A DNA stretch of 64,000 nt from Pseudarthrobacter sulfonivorans (GCF_024391045.1 NZ_JANFCZ010000021.1:1-64000), one strand, 5' to 3'. Positions 41,359 through 49,955 are shown, counted from the first letter of the stretch. Made by a program: numbers and translations. The notes: generated by a model not told the origin, from the sequence alone.

Positions 41359-41496
41359 GATCAGGCCTCTCCTCGTGAAACTACGTCTTCCTGTGAAGCT
41401 ACGTCCGGGGCGGTTCCCGGAATAGTGCCCAACGGCCCGGAGAATCGGCCGGTTTCAGCGCGGTCATGACGGGATGAACATCCCTTGGCGAGGGGA

Positions 41497-41810
41497 TCAG
41501 TGCGGGGTTGTTGGGGCGCCCTCGAGCGACTGCATATCCGTCACGGCGTCCGGTGGTGCGGGCTGCGGAGCGAAGTGCCCGATCCGCTGTCGGGCCGTGT
41601 GGGTGCCTGTGCCGATCGGGACCTGGGCCGTTGCCTTGGCAAGGCAAAACAGGGGCATTCCGCTGTAAACGGTCTCGATGCCGGCCGCCGGCGCTTGGTA
41701 TGTTCGTGCCAGATGCCAATATCGCCCGTGCCGGAGAGTTCTTTCATGTAGCGGCGCCATGGCCCCAGGTGGGGAGCATTGCGGTCCGAGGCGAACCTTC
41801 GCAGGTACTG
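41497..41810 (-). pseudogene. DUF4188 gene remnant, truncated and frameshifted
   Basis: The minus strand carries the C-terminal half of a DUF4188 (monooxygenase-like) protein. One frame gives FASDRNAPHLGPWRRYMKEL then GTGDIGIWHE; a second frame continues TYQAPAAGIETVYSGMPLF and AQVPIGTGTHTARQRIGH. A single missing A between GAA and CATAC (near 41713) would restore the frame. The N-terminal half is absent. It ends head to head against a TetR remnant. Identification is from recalled family motifs and needs a database check. Confidence 0.6.
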
Positions 41811-42157
41811 GCCGCCGAGCTGGTGGACCGGGACGGCCCGGGGCGGGTGACCCTGCGGGACGTGGCCGCAGCTGCCGGGACCTCGACCACGGCCGTTTAC
41901 ACGCTCGCCTTTGCCGGCTGCAAGCCCGGCCCGCACACCGCCGATGCCATGGCGCCCCTCAGGGAGGCAGTCCTTGCCGAACAGGCGGCTGGCACCTTTA
42001 CGGCCGCCCCGGTCGAAATTATCGCAGCAGCAATCTGGGCCAGGTTCACGGGCTGGTCAGCCTGGAGCTGGCACAGGTCGGCCCGCCCGGAATCGACTGG
42101 GAGGCAGCCTACGACGCTGCCTTGGATGCAGTGGCCCGCAGTTGGTCCCCTGAGTGA
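41802..42157 (+). pseudogene. TetR/WHG regulator remnant, deleted and frameshifted
   Basis: The plus strand has VLAAELVDRDGPGRVTLRDV and AAAAGTSTTAVYTL, a TetR DNA-binding helix, then jumps directly to ADAMAPLREAVLAEQAAGTF. About 100 residues of the ligand domain are therefore missing. After ATCTGGG the frame shifts: QVHGLVSLELAQVGPPGIDW is in a different frame from the start. One lost G near 42037 explains it. The first helix and start codon are gone too. Its usual neighbour, a small monooxygenase-like gene, is the broken gene beside it. Confidence 0.65.
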
Positions 42158-42212
42158 ACGACGGCGGGTGCGCACCCGCCGTCGTTCACTCAACTAGTCG
42201 TTCACTCAACTA
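42151..42212. repeat. Perfect 42-bp palindrome followed by a 16-bp tandem duplication
   Basis: TGAGTGAACGACGGCGGGTGC (42151-42171, one base beyond the limit of quoting omitted) and its exact complement form a 42-bp palindrome at 42151-42192. The right end, GTCGTTCACTCAACTA, is duplicated in tandem (42181-42196 and 42197-42212). It lies between the TetR remnant and the acyl-CoA dehydrogenase gene and probably terminates the latter. Confidence 0.85.
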
Positions 42213-42222
42213 TTCGACCAGG

Positions 42223-43419
42223 TCAGAAGGACCGCGGCAGCCCCAGGTGCTTCTCGCCGATGTAGTTCCGGGTCATCTCGTCCGTCAGCGGCGCGAAGGT
42301 GTACAGCCGGGCGTCGCGGAAGTAGCGCTGCATGGGCAGGCCGCGGAAGAAGCCCCAGCCGGCCATGACCCGCATGCCGATATCGGTGGTGGTGGTGGCG
42401 GCATCCGACGCAGCCAGCTTGGCCATCGCGGACCAGGTCTCGTTGGTGCCCTGCCCGGCGTCGGACGCTTCCGCGGCCTGGCGCAGCAGGAGCCGGGCGG
42501 ACTCGATCTTCACGCTGGCATCGACCAGGCTGTGCTGCAGTCCCTGGAAGGAGCCCACCGCACGGCCGAACGCGTGCCGCTGCCGGGCCCAGCCCACGGC
42601 GGTTTCCATGGCTCCGCGGGCGATCCCCAGCGCCACCGCCGCCCCGTTCAGCCGTTCACCGTTGAGCGTGCCCAGCACCTGCCGGAATCCCCGGTCCTGC
42701 TCGCCGAGGACGTTGTCAGCCGGGACCCGGACGTCGTCGAGGTAGACGTCGCACTGGGCCAGGCCGCGGATGCCCATGGTGTCGATGACCTCCGTGCGGA
42801 TCCCGGGTGTTGAGCGGGGGACCAGGAACATGGTGATGCCGTCGATGGCGGAGCGGCTGATCTCGCTGGTGCGGGCCAGGAGGATCAAGTAGTCAGCGTC
42901 CATGGCGCCGCCGATCCACTTCTTCTGTCCACTGATCGACCAACTGCCGTCCGCCAGCTGCGTTGCACGGGTCTTCATGGCCCGCGCAACGTCCGTGCCG
43001 CCGTCGGGCTCGCTCAGCGCGAAGGACATCTTTGCTGCACCGCGGTGCAGCGGGGCCAGGAACTCCTCCTGCTGGGCCTGGTTGCCGTAGCTGTGCAGGA
43101 GCTGAACGCCCATGAACTGGACCACCATGCTCACGCCGACGGAGGTGGGGCCGGCGCCGAGTTCCTCGAGCACCACGGCCTGGGCCTGGTGCTTGGGTCC
43201 GTGGCCGTGGAGTTCGCCGTCGAGCTTGATGAGGCCGGCGGCGCCGATTTCGCGGTACAGCTCGACGTCGTACTCTTCGGCTTCGTCGAATTTGTTGAGC
43301 CGTTCGGGGGTGACGTGCTCGGCCAGTACCGCTCGCACGCGCTTGCGCAACGCTGCGAATTCCTCCGGCTCGGTGATGTCGGCCGGCGGCGCGGGTTTGA
43401 AGTCGTCTTGAATGCTCAT
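42223..43419 (-). CDS. Acyl-CoA dehydrogenase family protein
   Basis: The 398-residue flavoprotein is of normal family length. The FAD-binding motif FALSEPDGGTDVARAMKTRA and RQRHAFGRAVGSFQGLQH are clear. The C-terminal block normally read as YEGTxEI is APLTDEM here, so the usual catalytic Glu is Pro. A Glu does occur in GTLNGERLNGAAV, aligned by eye with the base of isovaleryl- and long-chain enzymes. That suggests a branched acyl-CoA substrate. It follows the MaoC gene by three bases on the same strand; GAGGAAA precedes the ATG. The exact substrate is unknown. Confidence 0.9.
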   Translation of the reverse strand: MSIQDDFKPAPPADITEPEEFAALRKRVRAVLAEHVTPERLNKFDEAEEYDVELYREIGAAGLIKLDGELHGHGPKHQAQAVVLEELGAGPTSVGVSMVVQFMGVQLLHSYGNQAQQEEFLAPLHRGAAKMSFALSEPDGGTDVARAMKTRATQLADGSWSISGQKKWIGGAMDADYLILLARTSEISRSAIDGITMFLVPRSTPGIRTEVIDTMGIRGLAQCDVYLDDVRVPADNVLGEQDRGFRQVLGTLNGERLNGAAVALGIARGAMETAVGWARQRHAFGRAVGSFQGLQHSLVDASVKIESARLLLRQAAEASDAGQGTNETWSAMAKLAASDAATTTTDIGMRVMAGWGFFRGLPMQRYFRDARLYTFAPLTDEMTRNYIGEKHLGLPRSF

Positions 43420-43422
43420 GGC

Positions 43423-43917
43423 CTATTTCCTCTTGATGATGAAGCTGCTGCTGAAGGTCATGACGGTGGATCCGTCCTGTTTCAGTACGGAGTAATCGAT
43501 TGTCCAGATGCCCTGTTCGGGTTTTTTTGTCTCGCGCGCCAGGGCCACGGCTGCCTCGACATGGATGGTGTCACCGATGAAGACCGGCGCGGTGGCGCGG
43601 ACCTCGTCCAGTCCCAGCCAGGCCACCACATTGCTGAAGTAGCCGGTCTGGGTCATCAGGCCCAAACCCAGCGAGAGGGTCAGCGGTCCGTGCGCAATGC
43701 GCTGTCCGAACGGCGTCGCTGCCGCATAGGTCTCATCCAGGTGCAGGGAGACGAGGTCGCCGGTGAGGCCCGCCCACTGGACCAGATGGGCGTCGGTGAT
43801 GGTCATGCCCGCAGTATGGATGACGTCCCCGGCCACCAGGTCTTCCCAAAAGTGGTCAGGCCGGCCCTTGGGCTGCGGCAGTGTTGTGCCGGCTTGCGTG
43901 GCGTCGGTGCCGTGCAT
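43423..43917 (-). CDS. MaoC family dehydratase
   Basis: The 164-residue hot-dog protein probably hydrates an enoyl-CoA. The R-hydratase motif is YAAATPFGQRIAHGPLTLSL with the catalytic Asp/His in LHLDETYAAATPF and IAHG. The ATG at 43915-43917 has AGGAG eight bases ahead. It heads a two-gene unit with the acyl-CoA dehydrogenase and is divergent from the carboxyltransferase gene, with the shared operator in between. A second MaoC gene is at 56720-57223. Confidence 0.9.
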   Translation of the reverse strand: MHGTDATQAGTTLPQPKGRPDHFWEDLVAGDVIHTAGMTITDAHLVQWAGLTGDLVSLHLDETYAAATPFGQRIAHGPLTLSLGLGLMTQTGYFSNVVAWLGLDEVRATAPVFIGDTIHVEAAVALARETKKPEQGIWTIDYSVLKQDGSTVMTFSSSFIIKRK

Positions 43918-43990
43918 GGTTCTCCTGTTCAGCGTCGGTAAAGGGGGATCCCTAGGGGAATCGTAAGTCCCGCTGGAATAAGACTAGACG

Positions 43991-44008
43991 AGCGAACGCT
44001 TGTTCGTA
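43991..44008. promoter_or_regulatory. TetR-type operator A
   Basis: AGCGAACGCTTGTTCGTA carries the core ACGCTTGT and dyad CGAAC/GTTCG. It lies upstream of the plus-strand -10 TATACT (44007-44012) and in the MaoC promoter region, so one repressor could shut both. Confidence 0.7.
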
Positions 44009-44051
44009 TACTAATAGAGGACACCAACTCTAATTTTTCTGGAGGCTCAAC

Positions 44052-45635
44052 ATGAGTGAAGCTACGATCGTCGCCCCCGCGCCGGCGTCGGACATCGAAG
44101 TTCCGGCACCCACGGTGCACGAACAACTGACCGAGAAGCTCGCTTCGGCCCGCCTCGGTGGTTCTGAAAAGAACCGCAGGAAGATCACAGAATCAGGCAA
44201 GCTCCTGGTCCGCCAGCGCCTCGCAATCCTTTTCGACGACGAAAACTACATCGAGGACGGCCTGCTGGCCCGTTACGAGGAAGGCCTGCCCGGGGACGCC
44301 GTGGTCATCGCGTTCGGCCGTGTTGACGGACGGGAAGTCTGCGTCATCGCCAACGATTACTCGGTCAAGGCCGGCACCTGGGGCAACCGCACGTTTGAAA
44401 AGATTACGCAGGCCCAGCACAAGGCTGACGCGGCCGGCATCCCCATCGTCTACCTCTTCGACTCCGCAGGCGCACGCATCGACGAACAGTTCGAAAGCTT
44501 CGCCGGCCGCCACGCCTGGGGCAACATCTTCTACAACCAGGTCCAGATCTCCGGCCGCGTGCCGCAGGTGTGTGCACTGTTTGGCCCCTCGCCTGCGGGC
44601 TCCGCCTACGTTCCGGCGCTCTGCGACATGACCGTCATGGTCCGCGGCCACGCCACCGCCTACCTTGGCTCACCCCGCCTGGCCGAGATGGTCACCGGCG
44701 AAAAGGTCACCCTGGAGGAAATGGGCGGCGCCGAAATGCACTGCACCGTCTCCGGGCTGGGCGATGTCCTGGTGGAGGACGACGAGGAGGCCCTCAACGC
44801 CATCCGCGTCTGGCTGTCCTTCCTGCCCGCGAACTGGGAGACGCCGGCCCCGCTGGCACCCGCCCTGGAACCCCGCCCGGGCCGGTCCCTGCAGGACATC
44901 GTGCCGCTCCGCGAGGCCGAGGTCTTCGACATGGAGGAGTTCGTCGAATCCCTGGTGGACGAAGGATCCTGGTTCCCGTACAAGGAGCTGTTCGCGCCGG
45001 AAATGCTGACGGGCTTCGCCCGGATCAACGGCCGTCCCGTGGGCCTGGTGGGCAACCAGCCCAAGCACATGGGCGGCTCCATCTTCCCCGATTCCTCGGA
45101 CAAGGCCGCCCGCTTCATCTGGATCTGCAACGCCTACAACATCCCCATCGTCTTCCTGGTAGACATCGCCGGCTACATGATCGGCTCCGCGGTGGAGCGC
45201 CAGGGCATCATCCGGCACGGCGCCAAGATGATCTTCGCCGTCTCCGAGTGCCGCGTTCCCCGCATCACCGTCCTGGTCCGCAAAGCCTACGGCGGCGGCT
45301 ACCTCGCCATGTCCGGTGCCCCCATGAACCCGGACGCCGTCATCGCGCTGCCCACGGCCCGGCCAGCCCTGATGGGTCCCGACGCCGCCGTCAACGGCAT
45401 CTACTACAACCAGATCCACGAGATCGAGGATCAGGCAGAACGCAAGGCGTTCATTATGGAAAAGCACGCCGAGTACGCCGAAGGCATCGACGTCTTCAAG
45501 ATTGCCAACGCCAACGCCGTGGAGGCAGTGGTCCCGGCCAACGACCTGCGGTCCGACCTGACACGGCGGCTGGGGCTGTACTCCAAGCGCAAGATGGTTC
45601 CCGTGGAGCGGCGCCAGGCCGTTACCCCGGCGTAG
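44052..45635 (+). CDS. Biotin-dependent acyl-CoA carboxylase, carboxyltransferase (beta) subunit
   Basis: The 527-residue enzyme moves the carboxyl group from biotin to an acyl-CoA. It is of the propionyl-/methylcrotonyl-/geranyl-CoA carboxylase family. Markers are LFDSAGARIDEQFESFAGRH, AYVPALCDMTVMV in the N-half, and FLVDIAGYMIGSAVERQGII and AYGGGYLAMSGAPMNPDAVI in the C-half. TGGAGG lies eight bases ahead of ATG 44052. Its partner is the biotin carboxylase at 54032-55801, 8.4 kb away. Which acyl-CoA it takes cannot be told by eye. The operator A overlaps its promoter. Confidence 0.93.
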   Translation: MSEATIVAPAPASDIEVPAPTVHEQLTEKLASARLGGSEKNRRKITESGKLLVRQRLAILFDDENYIEDGLLARYEEGLPGDAVVIAFGRVDGREVCVIANDYSVKAGTWGNRTFEKITQAQHKADAAGIPIVYLFDSAGARIDEQFESFAGRHAWGNIFYNQVQISGRVPQVCALFGPSPAGSAYVPALCDMTVMVRGHATAYLGSPRLAEMVTGEKVTLEEMGGAEMHCTVSGLGDVLVEDDEEALNAIRVWLSFLPANWETPAPLAPALEPRPGRSLQDIVPLREAEVFDMEEFVESLVDEGSWFPYKELFAPEMLTGFARINGRPVGLVGNQPKHMGGSIFPDSSDKAARFIWICNAYNIPIVFLVDIAGYMIGSAVERQGIIRHGAKMIFAVSECRVPRITVLVRKAYGGGYLAMSGAPMNPDAVIALPTARPALMGPDAAVNGIYYNQIHEIEDQAERKAFIMEKHAEYAEGIDVFKIANANAVEAVVPANDLRSDLTRRLGLYSKRKMVPVERRQAVTPA

Positions 45636-45644
45636 GCGCGGCAC

Positions 45645-45968
45645 ATGATCAAGGTGGTAGCCGTCGTCAAGGCCAAACCGGAACTGAGCCGGGAGGAGTT
45701 CCTGCACTTCTGGAACGTTGAGCACCCCGATTACGTGCGGAAGCTGCCGGGCATCCTCCGGTACCGGCAGAACCCTGCCATCGAGCACCGGAAGGCGTGG
45801 CCCTACAGCGGCATGGCCGAACTCTGGTTTGACTCGGTGGCGGACGTCAAAGCGGCCTACGGCGGACCGGAAGCCAAGGACCTGTTTGACCATGAACACC
45901 ACTTCCTGGCGGACGTGGAGTGGTTCCTGGCCGAGGAAGTCGAGGTTCCCCTGCGCGGGGGAGCCTGA
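45645..45968 (+). CDS. EthD domain protein
   Basis: The 107-residue ferredoxin-like (EthD/dimeric alpha-beta barrel) protein begins MIKVVAVVKAKPELSREEFL and contains HPDYVRKLPGILRYRQNP. Such proteins are found with ether, aromatic or terpene catabolic enzymes and may act as decarboxylases or isomerases. It starts nine bases after the carboxyltransferase gene, so it is in the same unit. A hairpin terminator follows. The specific reaction is unknown. Confidence 0.85.
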   Translation: MIKVVAVVKAKPELSREEFLHFWNVEHPDYVRKLPGILRYRQNPAIEHRKAWPYSGMAELWFDSVADVKAAYGGPEAKDLFDHEHHFLADVEWFLAEEVEVPLRGGA

Positions 45969-45977
45969 GCATGCCGA

Positions 45978-46021
45978 AGCGGGTCACCCTGGAGGCCCGC
46001 GGGCTTCCAGGGTGACCCGCT
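45978..46021 (+). terminator. Hairpin terminator after the EthD gene
   Basis: AGCGGGTCACCCTGGA (45978-45993) pairs perfectly with TCCAGGGTGACCCGCT (46006-46021). It lies ten bases after the EthD stop. Confidence 0.75.
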
Positions 46022-46063
46022 GCCGTCTGCATGGTGCTGGCGGAGGAGTGCGGGAATGCCCGG

Positions 46064-47122
46064 CTACTCCGCCAGCATCAGCCCGGGAACCCCTGGATGC
46101 GTTCCTGAGGTGACTAGATAGCGGATGTGCGCCGCGGTCTCGCTGAGCGCGAGCCGGAACTGCAGATCGCCCAGGGATTCCCAACCCCGGGACCATGTCA
46201 GGTGGCGGGCAACCTCGTGAACCGTCGAAGCGCCAGCGGTCAGGACCTGGAGAACCTCGCGCGAACGTTCTTCAATGTGTTCCTCCAGCACCCTGGCCCT
46301 CTGCCCCACGCCTTGAAAACGGTATTCGTGCGCCGGGCAGACCTCATAGTGGTCGTTTCCGGCGATCCGCTGCAGGGACTCGATGTTCTGCCGGAGCGGA
46401 TCCGTGTCACCGCGGATCTCCAATGACACATTGGGGGAGATCCGCGGCAGGACATGGTCACCCGAGAGGGCCAGCTCGCCGTCGTCATCCCACAGGCAGA
46501 TGTGGCCCGGGGTGTGGCCGGGCGTTTCCATGATGCGCCAGTTCCGGCCAGCCACGGACAGGCTGTCCCCGTCGCGGAGCCGCCGGTCCGGGTCGGCCAG
46601 TTGGCGCATGTTCAGGAGCGCCTCGGGGCTGATGGCTGCCTCGGCCACGCGTTCCCGGGGAACGCCCCAGCCCAGCATGCGCGCCTGGTCCAGGGCCGAT
46701 TCCTCGTGCGCGTCCTCAAAGGCGGTGATGTGCCGGCGTTCCTGCCGGCCCAGCGCCACCCATGCGCCCGAGCCACGTGCCAAACGCGCGGCCATGCCCA
46801 GATGGTCGGTGTGGAAATGAGTGGCAACGATGCCGGTGATTTCCCGGGGGCCCACGTCAAGCCTGGCCAGGGCGGCCAGCAGCTGGCCGTGGCCCTCGTC
46901 CGAATCGAAGCCGGGATCCACCACCACGCACTCGTCCCCGTCCAGCAGCACGTAGCTGAGGGTGTACCGCATGGGGTTGTCGGGGAAAACGACCGGAACG
47001 CTGTGGACGCCCGGTGCAACCACCTCCACGGGCGGCAGGACGCGCCGCTGCCAGGCCTCACGCTGGGCGGTGCCCGTGATGGTGATGCCCGCGGTTCCAG
47101 CCCTCACGCTATTGCCCTTCAT
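46064..47122 (-). CDS. MBL fold metallo-hydrolase
   Basis: The 352-residue protein has the metallo-beta-lactamase motif THFHTDHLG near residue 111, the later Asp/His in ALSGDHVL and the His in TPGHTPGHICLW, enough for a binuclear zinc site. The N-terminal MRYTLSYVLLDGDECVVVDP is the fold's opening. The C-terminal 90 residues form a helical lid with EEHIEERSREVL. It overlaps the SDR stop by 14 bases; GTG 47107 is an alternative start. It may be a thioesterase or lactonase for the pathway. Confidence 0.88.
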   Translation of the reverse strand: MKGNSVRAGTAGITITGTAQREAWQRRVLPPVEVVAPGVHSVPVVFPDNPMRYTLSYVLLDGDECVVVDPGFDSDEGHGQLLAALARLDVGPREITGIVATHFHTDHLGMAARLARGSGAWVALGRQERRHITAFEDAHEESALDQARMLGWGVPRERVAEAAISPEALLNMRQLADPDRRLRDGDSLSVAGRNWRIMETPGHTPGHICLWDDDGELALSGDHVLPRISPNVSLEIRGDTDPLRQNIESLQRIAGNDHYEVCPAHEYRFQGVGQRARVLEEHIEERSREVLQVLTAGASTVHEVARHLTWSRGWESLGDLQFRLALSETAAHIRYLVTSGTHPGVPGLMLAE

Positions 47123-47870
47123 GGTTGTTGAACAGCGAGAAGAGGCGCGTGGCGCCGCCGTCGATCAGGAGGTCGGCGCCGTTGATGTTGCGCGCGTCAT
47201 CGGTGAGGAGAAAGGCAATCATGGCTCCGATCTCAGCAGGTTCGATGACGTTCTGCGTGGGGACACGCCGTCGGACCTGGTCCCGGACCTCCTGAATGAC
47301 CATGGGAGTGTCCACCACACCGGGGCAGACTGAATTGACGGTAACCCCCGTGCCCCAGAAATCTTCGAGCAGCGAACGCGTCAGGTTGGCGAGGCCGGCC
47401 TTCGACGCCGCGTAGCTCGGGTACGGGTAGCCCGTGACCCCGGCGATCGAGGCAATGTTGATGATGCGTCCCCAGCCGGTCTCGATCATGGCGGGCGAGA
47501 AGGCCCTGATGAGGTTGAACGGGCCCACCAGGTTGACGTCCAGCGCCCGGCGGAAGGACTCGGCTGTGCTGTCCGTGAGGTACTTCCGGTCCAGGATGCC
47601 GGCGGCGTTGACCAGCGCGTGCACCGGACCCACGGCTGCGGTCACCTCTGCGAACAGCTTCCCGACGGCGGCCTCGTCCGCCACGTCTGCGGCGAAAGAT
47701 TCCGCCTTTCCACCGGAGTCGCGGATGGTTTGGGCTGCCGCCTCGCTCGCGTCGGAGTTGAGGTCGACGCAGACGATGGTGTGCCCGGCGCCGGCGAGCC
47801 GGGCATTGATGCCGCGGCACATGCCGCCGCCTGCGCCGGTCACCAGGATGTTAAGGGGTGTGGTGCTCAT
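47109..47870 (-). CDS. SDR family oxidoreductase
   Basis: The 253-residue NAD(P)-dependent dehydrogenase has GAGGGMCRGINARLAGAG as the nucleotide loop, VCVDLN with an Asp favouring NAD, NAAGILDRKYL, the catalytic NIASIAG serine region and YPSYAASKAGL (Tyr, Lys). Length is normal. It is the middle gene of a minus-strand unit with the OYE and the MBL gene. It likely oxidises an alcohol or 3-hydroxyacyl intermediate. Confidence 0.93.
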   Translation of the reverse strand: MSTTPLNILVTGAGGGMCRGINARLAGAGHTIVCVDLNSDASEAAAQTIRDSGGKAESFAADVADEAAVGKLFAEVTAAVGPVHALVNAAGILDRKYLTDSTAESFRRALDVNLVGPFNLIRAFSPAMIETGWGRIINIASIAGVTGYPYPSYAASKAGLANLTRSLLEDFWGTGVTVNSVCPGVVDTPMVIQEVRDQVRRRVPTQNVIEPAEIGAMIAFLLTDDARNINGADLLIDGGATRLFSLFNNHEGQ

Positions 47871-47914
47871 GGTGCTGGTCTCCTTCGGGAGGGTGGGTGG
47901 CTGGTGTCCGGCGT

Positions 47915-49024
47915 TCAGAGTCCGCTGATGGCCAGCGACGGGTAGTCGGTGTAGCCTTCGTGGCCGCCGCCGTAGATGCCTGCGGGACGCAGTGGCTCCA
48001 ACGCGGCCCCGGTGCGGAAGCGCTGCGGGAGGTCGGGGTTGGCGATGAACAGCCTGCCGAAGCCCACCAGATCAGCGGTTCCGTCGGCGAGCAGCCGTTC
48101 CGCCGACGTCTGGTCATGTCCGCCGGTGACGATGACGACGCCGTCGAACAGGGCGGCGAGCTCCGCGGTGGGGATGGAATCCTCGGGTCTCGCCACTGTG
48201 GTGGATCCGGCGATCTCCGGCTCCACCAGGTGCAGGTACGCGAGTCCCAGCTCATTGAGCGTGCGCACCGCGGTGGAGTACAGGGTGCGCTTGTCCGTGT
48301 CGCGGGCGTCCATCCAGTCCGACGACGGCGAGAGCCGGACGCCGATGCGTTCGGCCGGGAGGGACCGGGCTACCTCGGTGATCACCTCGAGGAGGAAACG
48401 CATGCGGTTTTCGTACGAACCGCCGTAGTGGTCGGTCCGCTGGTTCGATGCGTCGTTCAGGAACTGGTCAATCAGATAGCCGTTGGCTGCATGCAGTTCG
48501 ACGCCGTCGAACCCCGCCCGGACGGCGTTGCGGGCCGCGGTGCCGTACGCCTGCACGATGTCGGTGATCTCCGCCGTCGTCAGTTCCCGGGGCACCTCGT
48601 ACGGAATCCTGCCCGAGGGAGCGCGGTACTGGTAACCGGTGATGGGGATGGCTGAGGGCGCCTTCGGCGGCAGGCCGTCGGGCTGGACGGTCGAATGCGA
48701 TTGCCTGCCGACGTGCCACAGCTGGGCATAGACGGCGGCGCCGTGACGCTTGGCTGCTGCCACCACCGGCCGCCATGCCGCCACCTGCTCGGCGGAGTAG
48801 AGCCCGGGGACGCGGGCGTACGCCGTGGCCTGCGGAGCGATCACCACTCCTTCGCTGATCACCAGGCCCGCACCGGCACGCTGGCGGTAATACTCCTCCA
48901 TCAGCTGGGTGGGGATGCCGTCATTCGTGGCGCGGCTGCGGGTCAGGGGCGGGAGGACAATGCGGTTCGGCAGGGGCTGGCCTCCGAGGACAAGGCTGTC
49001 GAACAAGCGGCTTGGACGTTCCAC
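47915..49024 (-). CDS. Alkene reductase / Old Yellow Enzyme family
   Basis: The 369-residue flavin enzyme reduces activated double bonds with NAD(P)H. The active-site pair is in ELHAANGYLIDQFLNDASNQ and the FMN contacts in DHYGGSYENRMRFL; the NemA-type motif AQLWHVGRQSHS is clear. I chose GTG 49024 because GAGGAG lies four to five bases ahead; further-upstream ATGs lie in the promoter region. Operator B starts 19 bases upstream of that GTG. It heads the minus-strand OYE-SDR-MBL unit. Confidence 0.9.
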   Translation of the reverse strand: MERPSRLFDSLVLGGQPLPNRIVLPPLTRSRATNDGIPTQLMEEYYRQRAGAGLVISEGVVIAPQATAYARVPGLYSAEQVAAWRPVVAAAKRHGAAVYAQLWHVGRQSHSTVQPDGLPPKAPSAIPITGYQYRAPSGRIPYEVPRELTTAEITDIVQAYGTAARNAVRAGFDGVELHAANGYLIDQFLNDASNQRTDHYGGSYENRMRFLLEVITEVARSLPAERIGVRLSPSSDWMDARDTDKRTLYSTAVRTLNELGLAYLHLVEPEIAGSTTVARPEDSIPTAELAALFDGVVIVTGGHDQTSAERLLADGTADLVGFGRLFIANPDLPQRFRTGAALEPLRPAGIYGGGHEGYTDYPSLAISGL

Positions 49025-49042
49025 GAACTTCTCCTCAAGACT

Positions 49043-49056
49043 TACAAGCGTTTGTA
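49043..49056. promoter_or_regulatory. TetR-type operator B
   Basis: TACAAGCGTTTGTA is near-palindromic and in reverse complement reads TACAAACGCTTGTA, the consensus core. It lies between the OYE and TetR genes. Confidence 0.7.
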
Positions 49057-49112
49057 CGTTAGTCTGAGTTTTCCGCATGTTTTTGCCAGTGTCAACGCCT
49101 GACGGCCGAAAG

Positions 49113-49125
49113 CGGACGCTTGTTA
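49113..49125. promoter_or_regulatory. TetR-type operator C
   Basis: CGGACGCTTGTTA contains the core ACGCTTGT (49116-49123). It is less symmetric than the other sites and lies 44 bases ahead of the TetR start, fit for autoregulation. Confidence 0.55.
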
Positions 49126-49169
49126 GGATGAAGACAACTACGACTCGATGTTGAAAGGCGGCGGCCAAC

Positions 49170-49808
49170 ATGACCGTACGAGCCGAACGAAACACAGCCC
49201 AGGCCATCAGGGAAGGGGCAGCGCACCTCTTCTTCGAGCGCGGCTACGATGCCACCACCCTGCGCCAGGTTGCCGCCGCCGCCGGGCTGAAGGTCGGCAG
49301 CCTCTACAACCACATCGACAGCAAGGAACACCTCCTGCTGCAGATCATGGGCGGCATCATCGATGACCTGCTCGAACGCGTGGAGGAAGCGGTGGCTGCC
49401 GCGAACGGCGGGGACAGTGTGGACCTGCTCCAGGCCGCACTGGCCGAGCACATCACCTTCCACGCCGAGCGGGCCCAGGAAGTGTTCATCGGCAACGCCG
49501 AACTGCGCTCGCTGCCCCAGGACGCACGCGAAGTGGTGATCAAGAAGCGTGCGGACTACGAACTGATTCTGGAAAAGCTGGTCACCGCCGCCGGCAAGGA
49601 CGGGCTCGCGGACGTCATCGACGCCAAGATCCACGTGTACAGCTTCGTGGCCCAGGCAACGCACATCGCCGGCTGGTTCAAACCCGGCGGACGGTTCTCG
49701 CTTGACGAGATTGTCCGCATCTACACGCGCCTGGCGCTGCGCGAACTCCAGGTGAAGGATGCCGACGAGCGCGTCCTTCGGGGTGCCGGTTCCAGCTCCG
49801 CCGCCTAA
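49170..49808 (+). CDS. TetR/AcrR family transcriptional regulator
   Basis: The 212-residue protein has the TetR helix-turn-helix (AIREGAAHLFFERGYDATTL then RQVAAAAGLKVGSLYNHIDS) at residues 12-52 and a ligand domain of the FadR/KstR2 class. It is the only intact regulator of the catabolic island and sits at its centre, divergent from the OYE gene. Five ACGCTTGT-core sites surround the divergent promoters, so it is the prime candidate repressor, released by an acyl-CoA or the substrate. It ends before a double hairpin. The ligand is unknown. Confidence 0.92.
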   Translation: MTVRAERNTAQAIREGAAHLFFERGYDATTLRQVAAAAGLKVGSLYNHIDSKEHLLLQIMGGIIDDLLERVEEAVAAANGGDSVDLLQAALAEHITFHAERAQEVFIGNAELRSLPQDAREVVIKKRADYELILEKLVTAAGKDGLADVIDAKIHVYSFVAQATHIAGWFKPGGRFSLDEIVRIYTRLALRELQVKDADERVLRGAGSSSAA

Positions 49809-49819
49809 GGCTTGACCGA

Positions 49820-49867
49820 GCGGCGACCTCTCGGCGCTTAGGCGGACGCTTAGCGCCGAGATGCCGC
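49820..49867. terminator. Hairpin after the TetR gene
   Basis: TCTCGGCGCT (49829-49838) pairs with AGCGCCGAGA (49852-49861), with outer GCGGC and GCCGC pairs. It lies 11 bases after the TetR stop. Confidence 0.65.
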
Positions 49868-49891
49868 CACTCGATGGGCGGACGGAACACG

Positions 49892-49927
49892 CGAATGCCC
49901 GGCCGGAGAAATCCAGCCGGGCATTCG
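49892..49927 (-). terminator. Hairpin after the MHS transporter gene
   Basis: CGAATGCCCGGC (49892-49903) and GCCGGGCATTCG (49916-49927) form a perfect 12-bp stem 28 bases beyond the minus-strand transporter stop. Confidence 0.7.
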
Positions 49928-49955
49928 ACGTGTGTGGCCTCGTGTGTGGCTAGGG

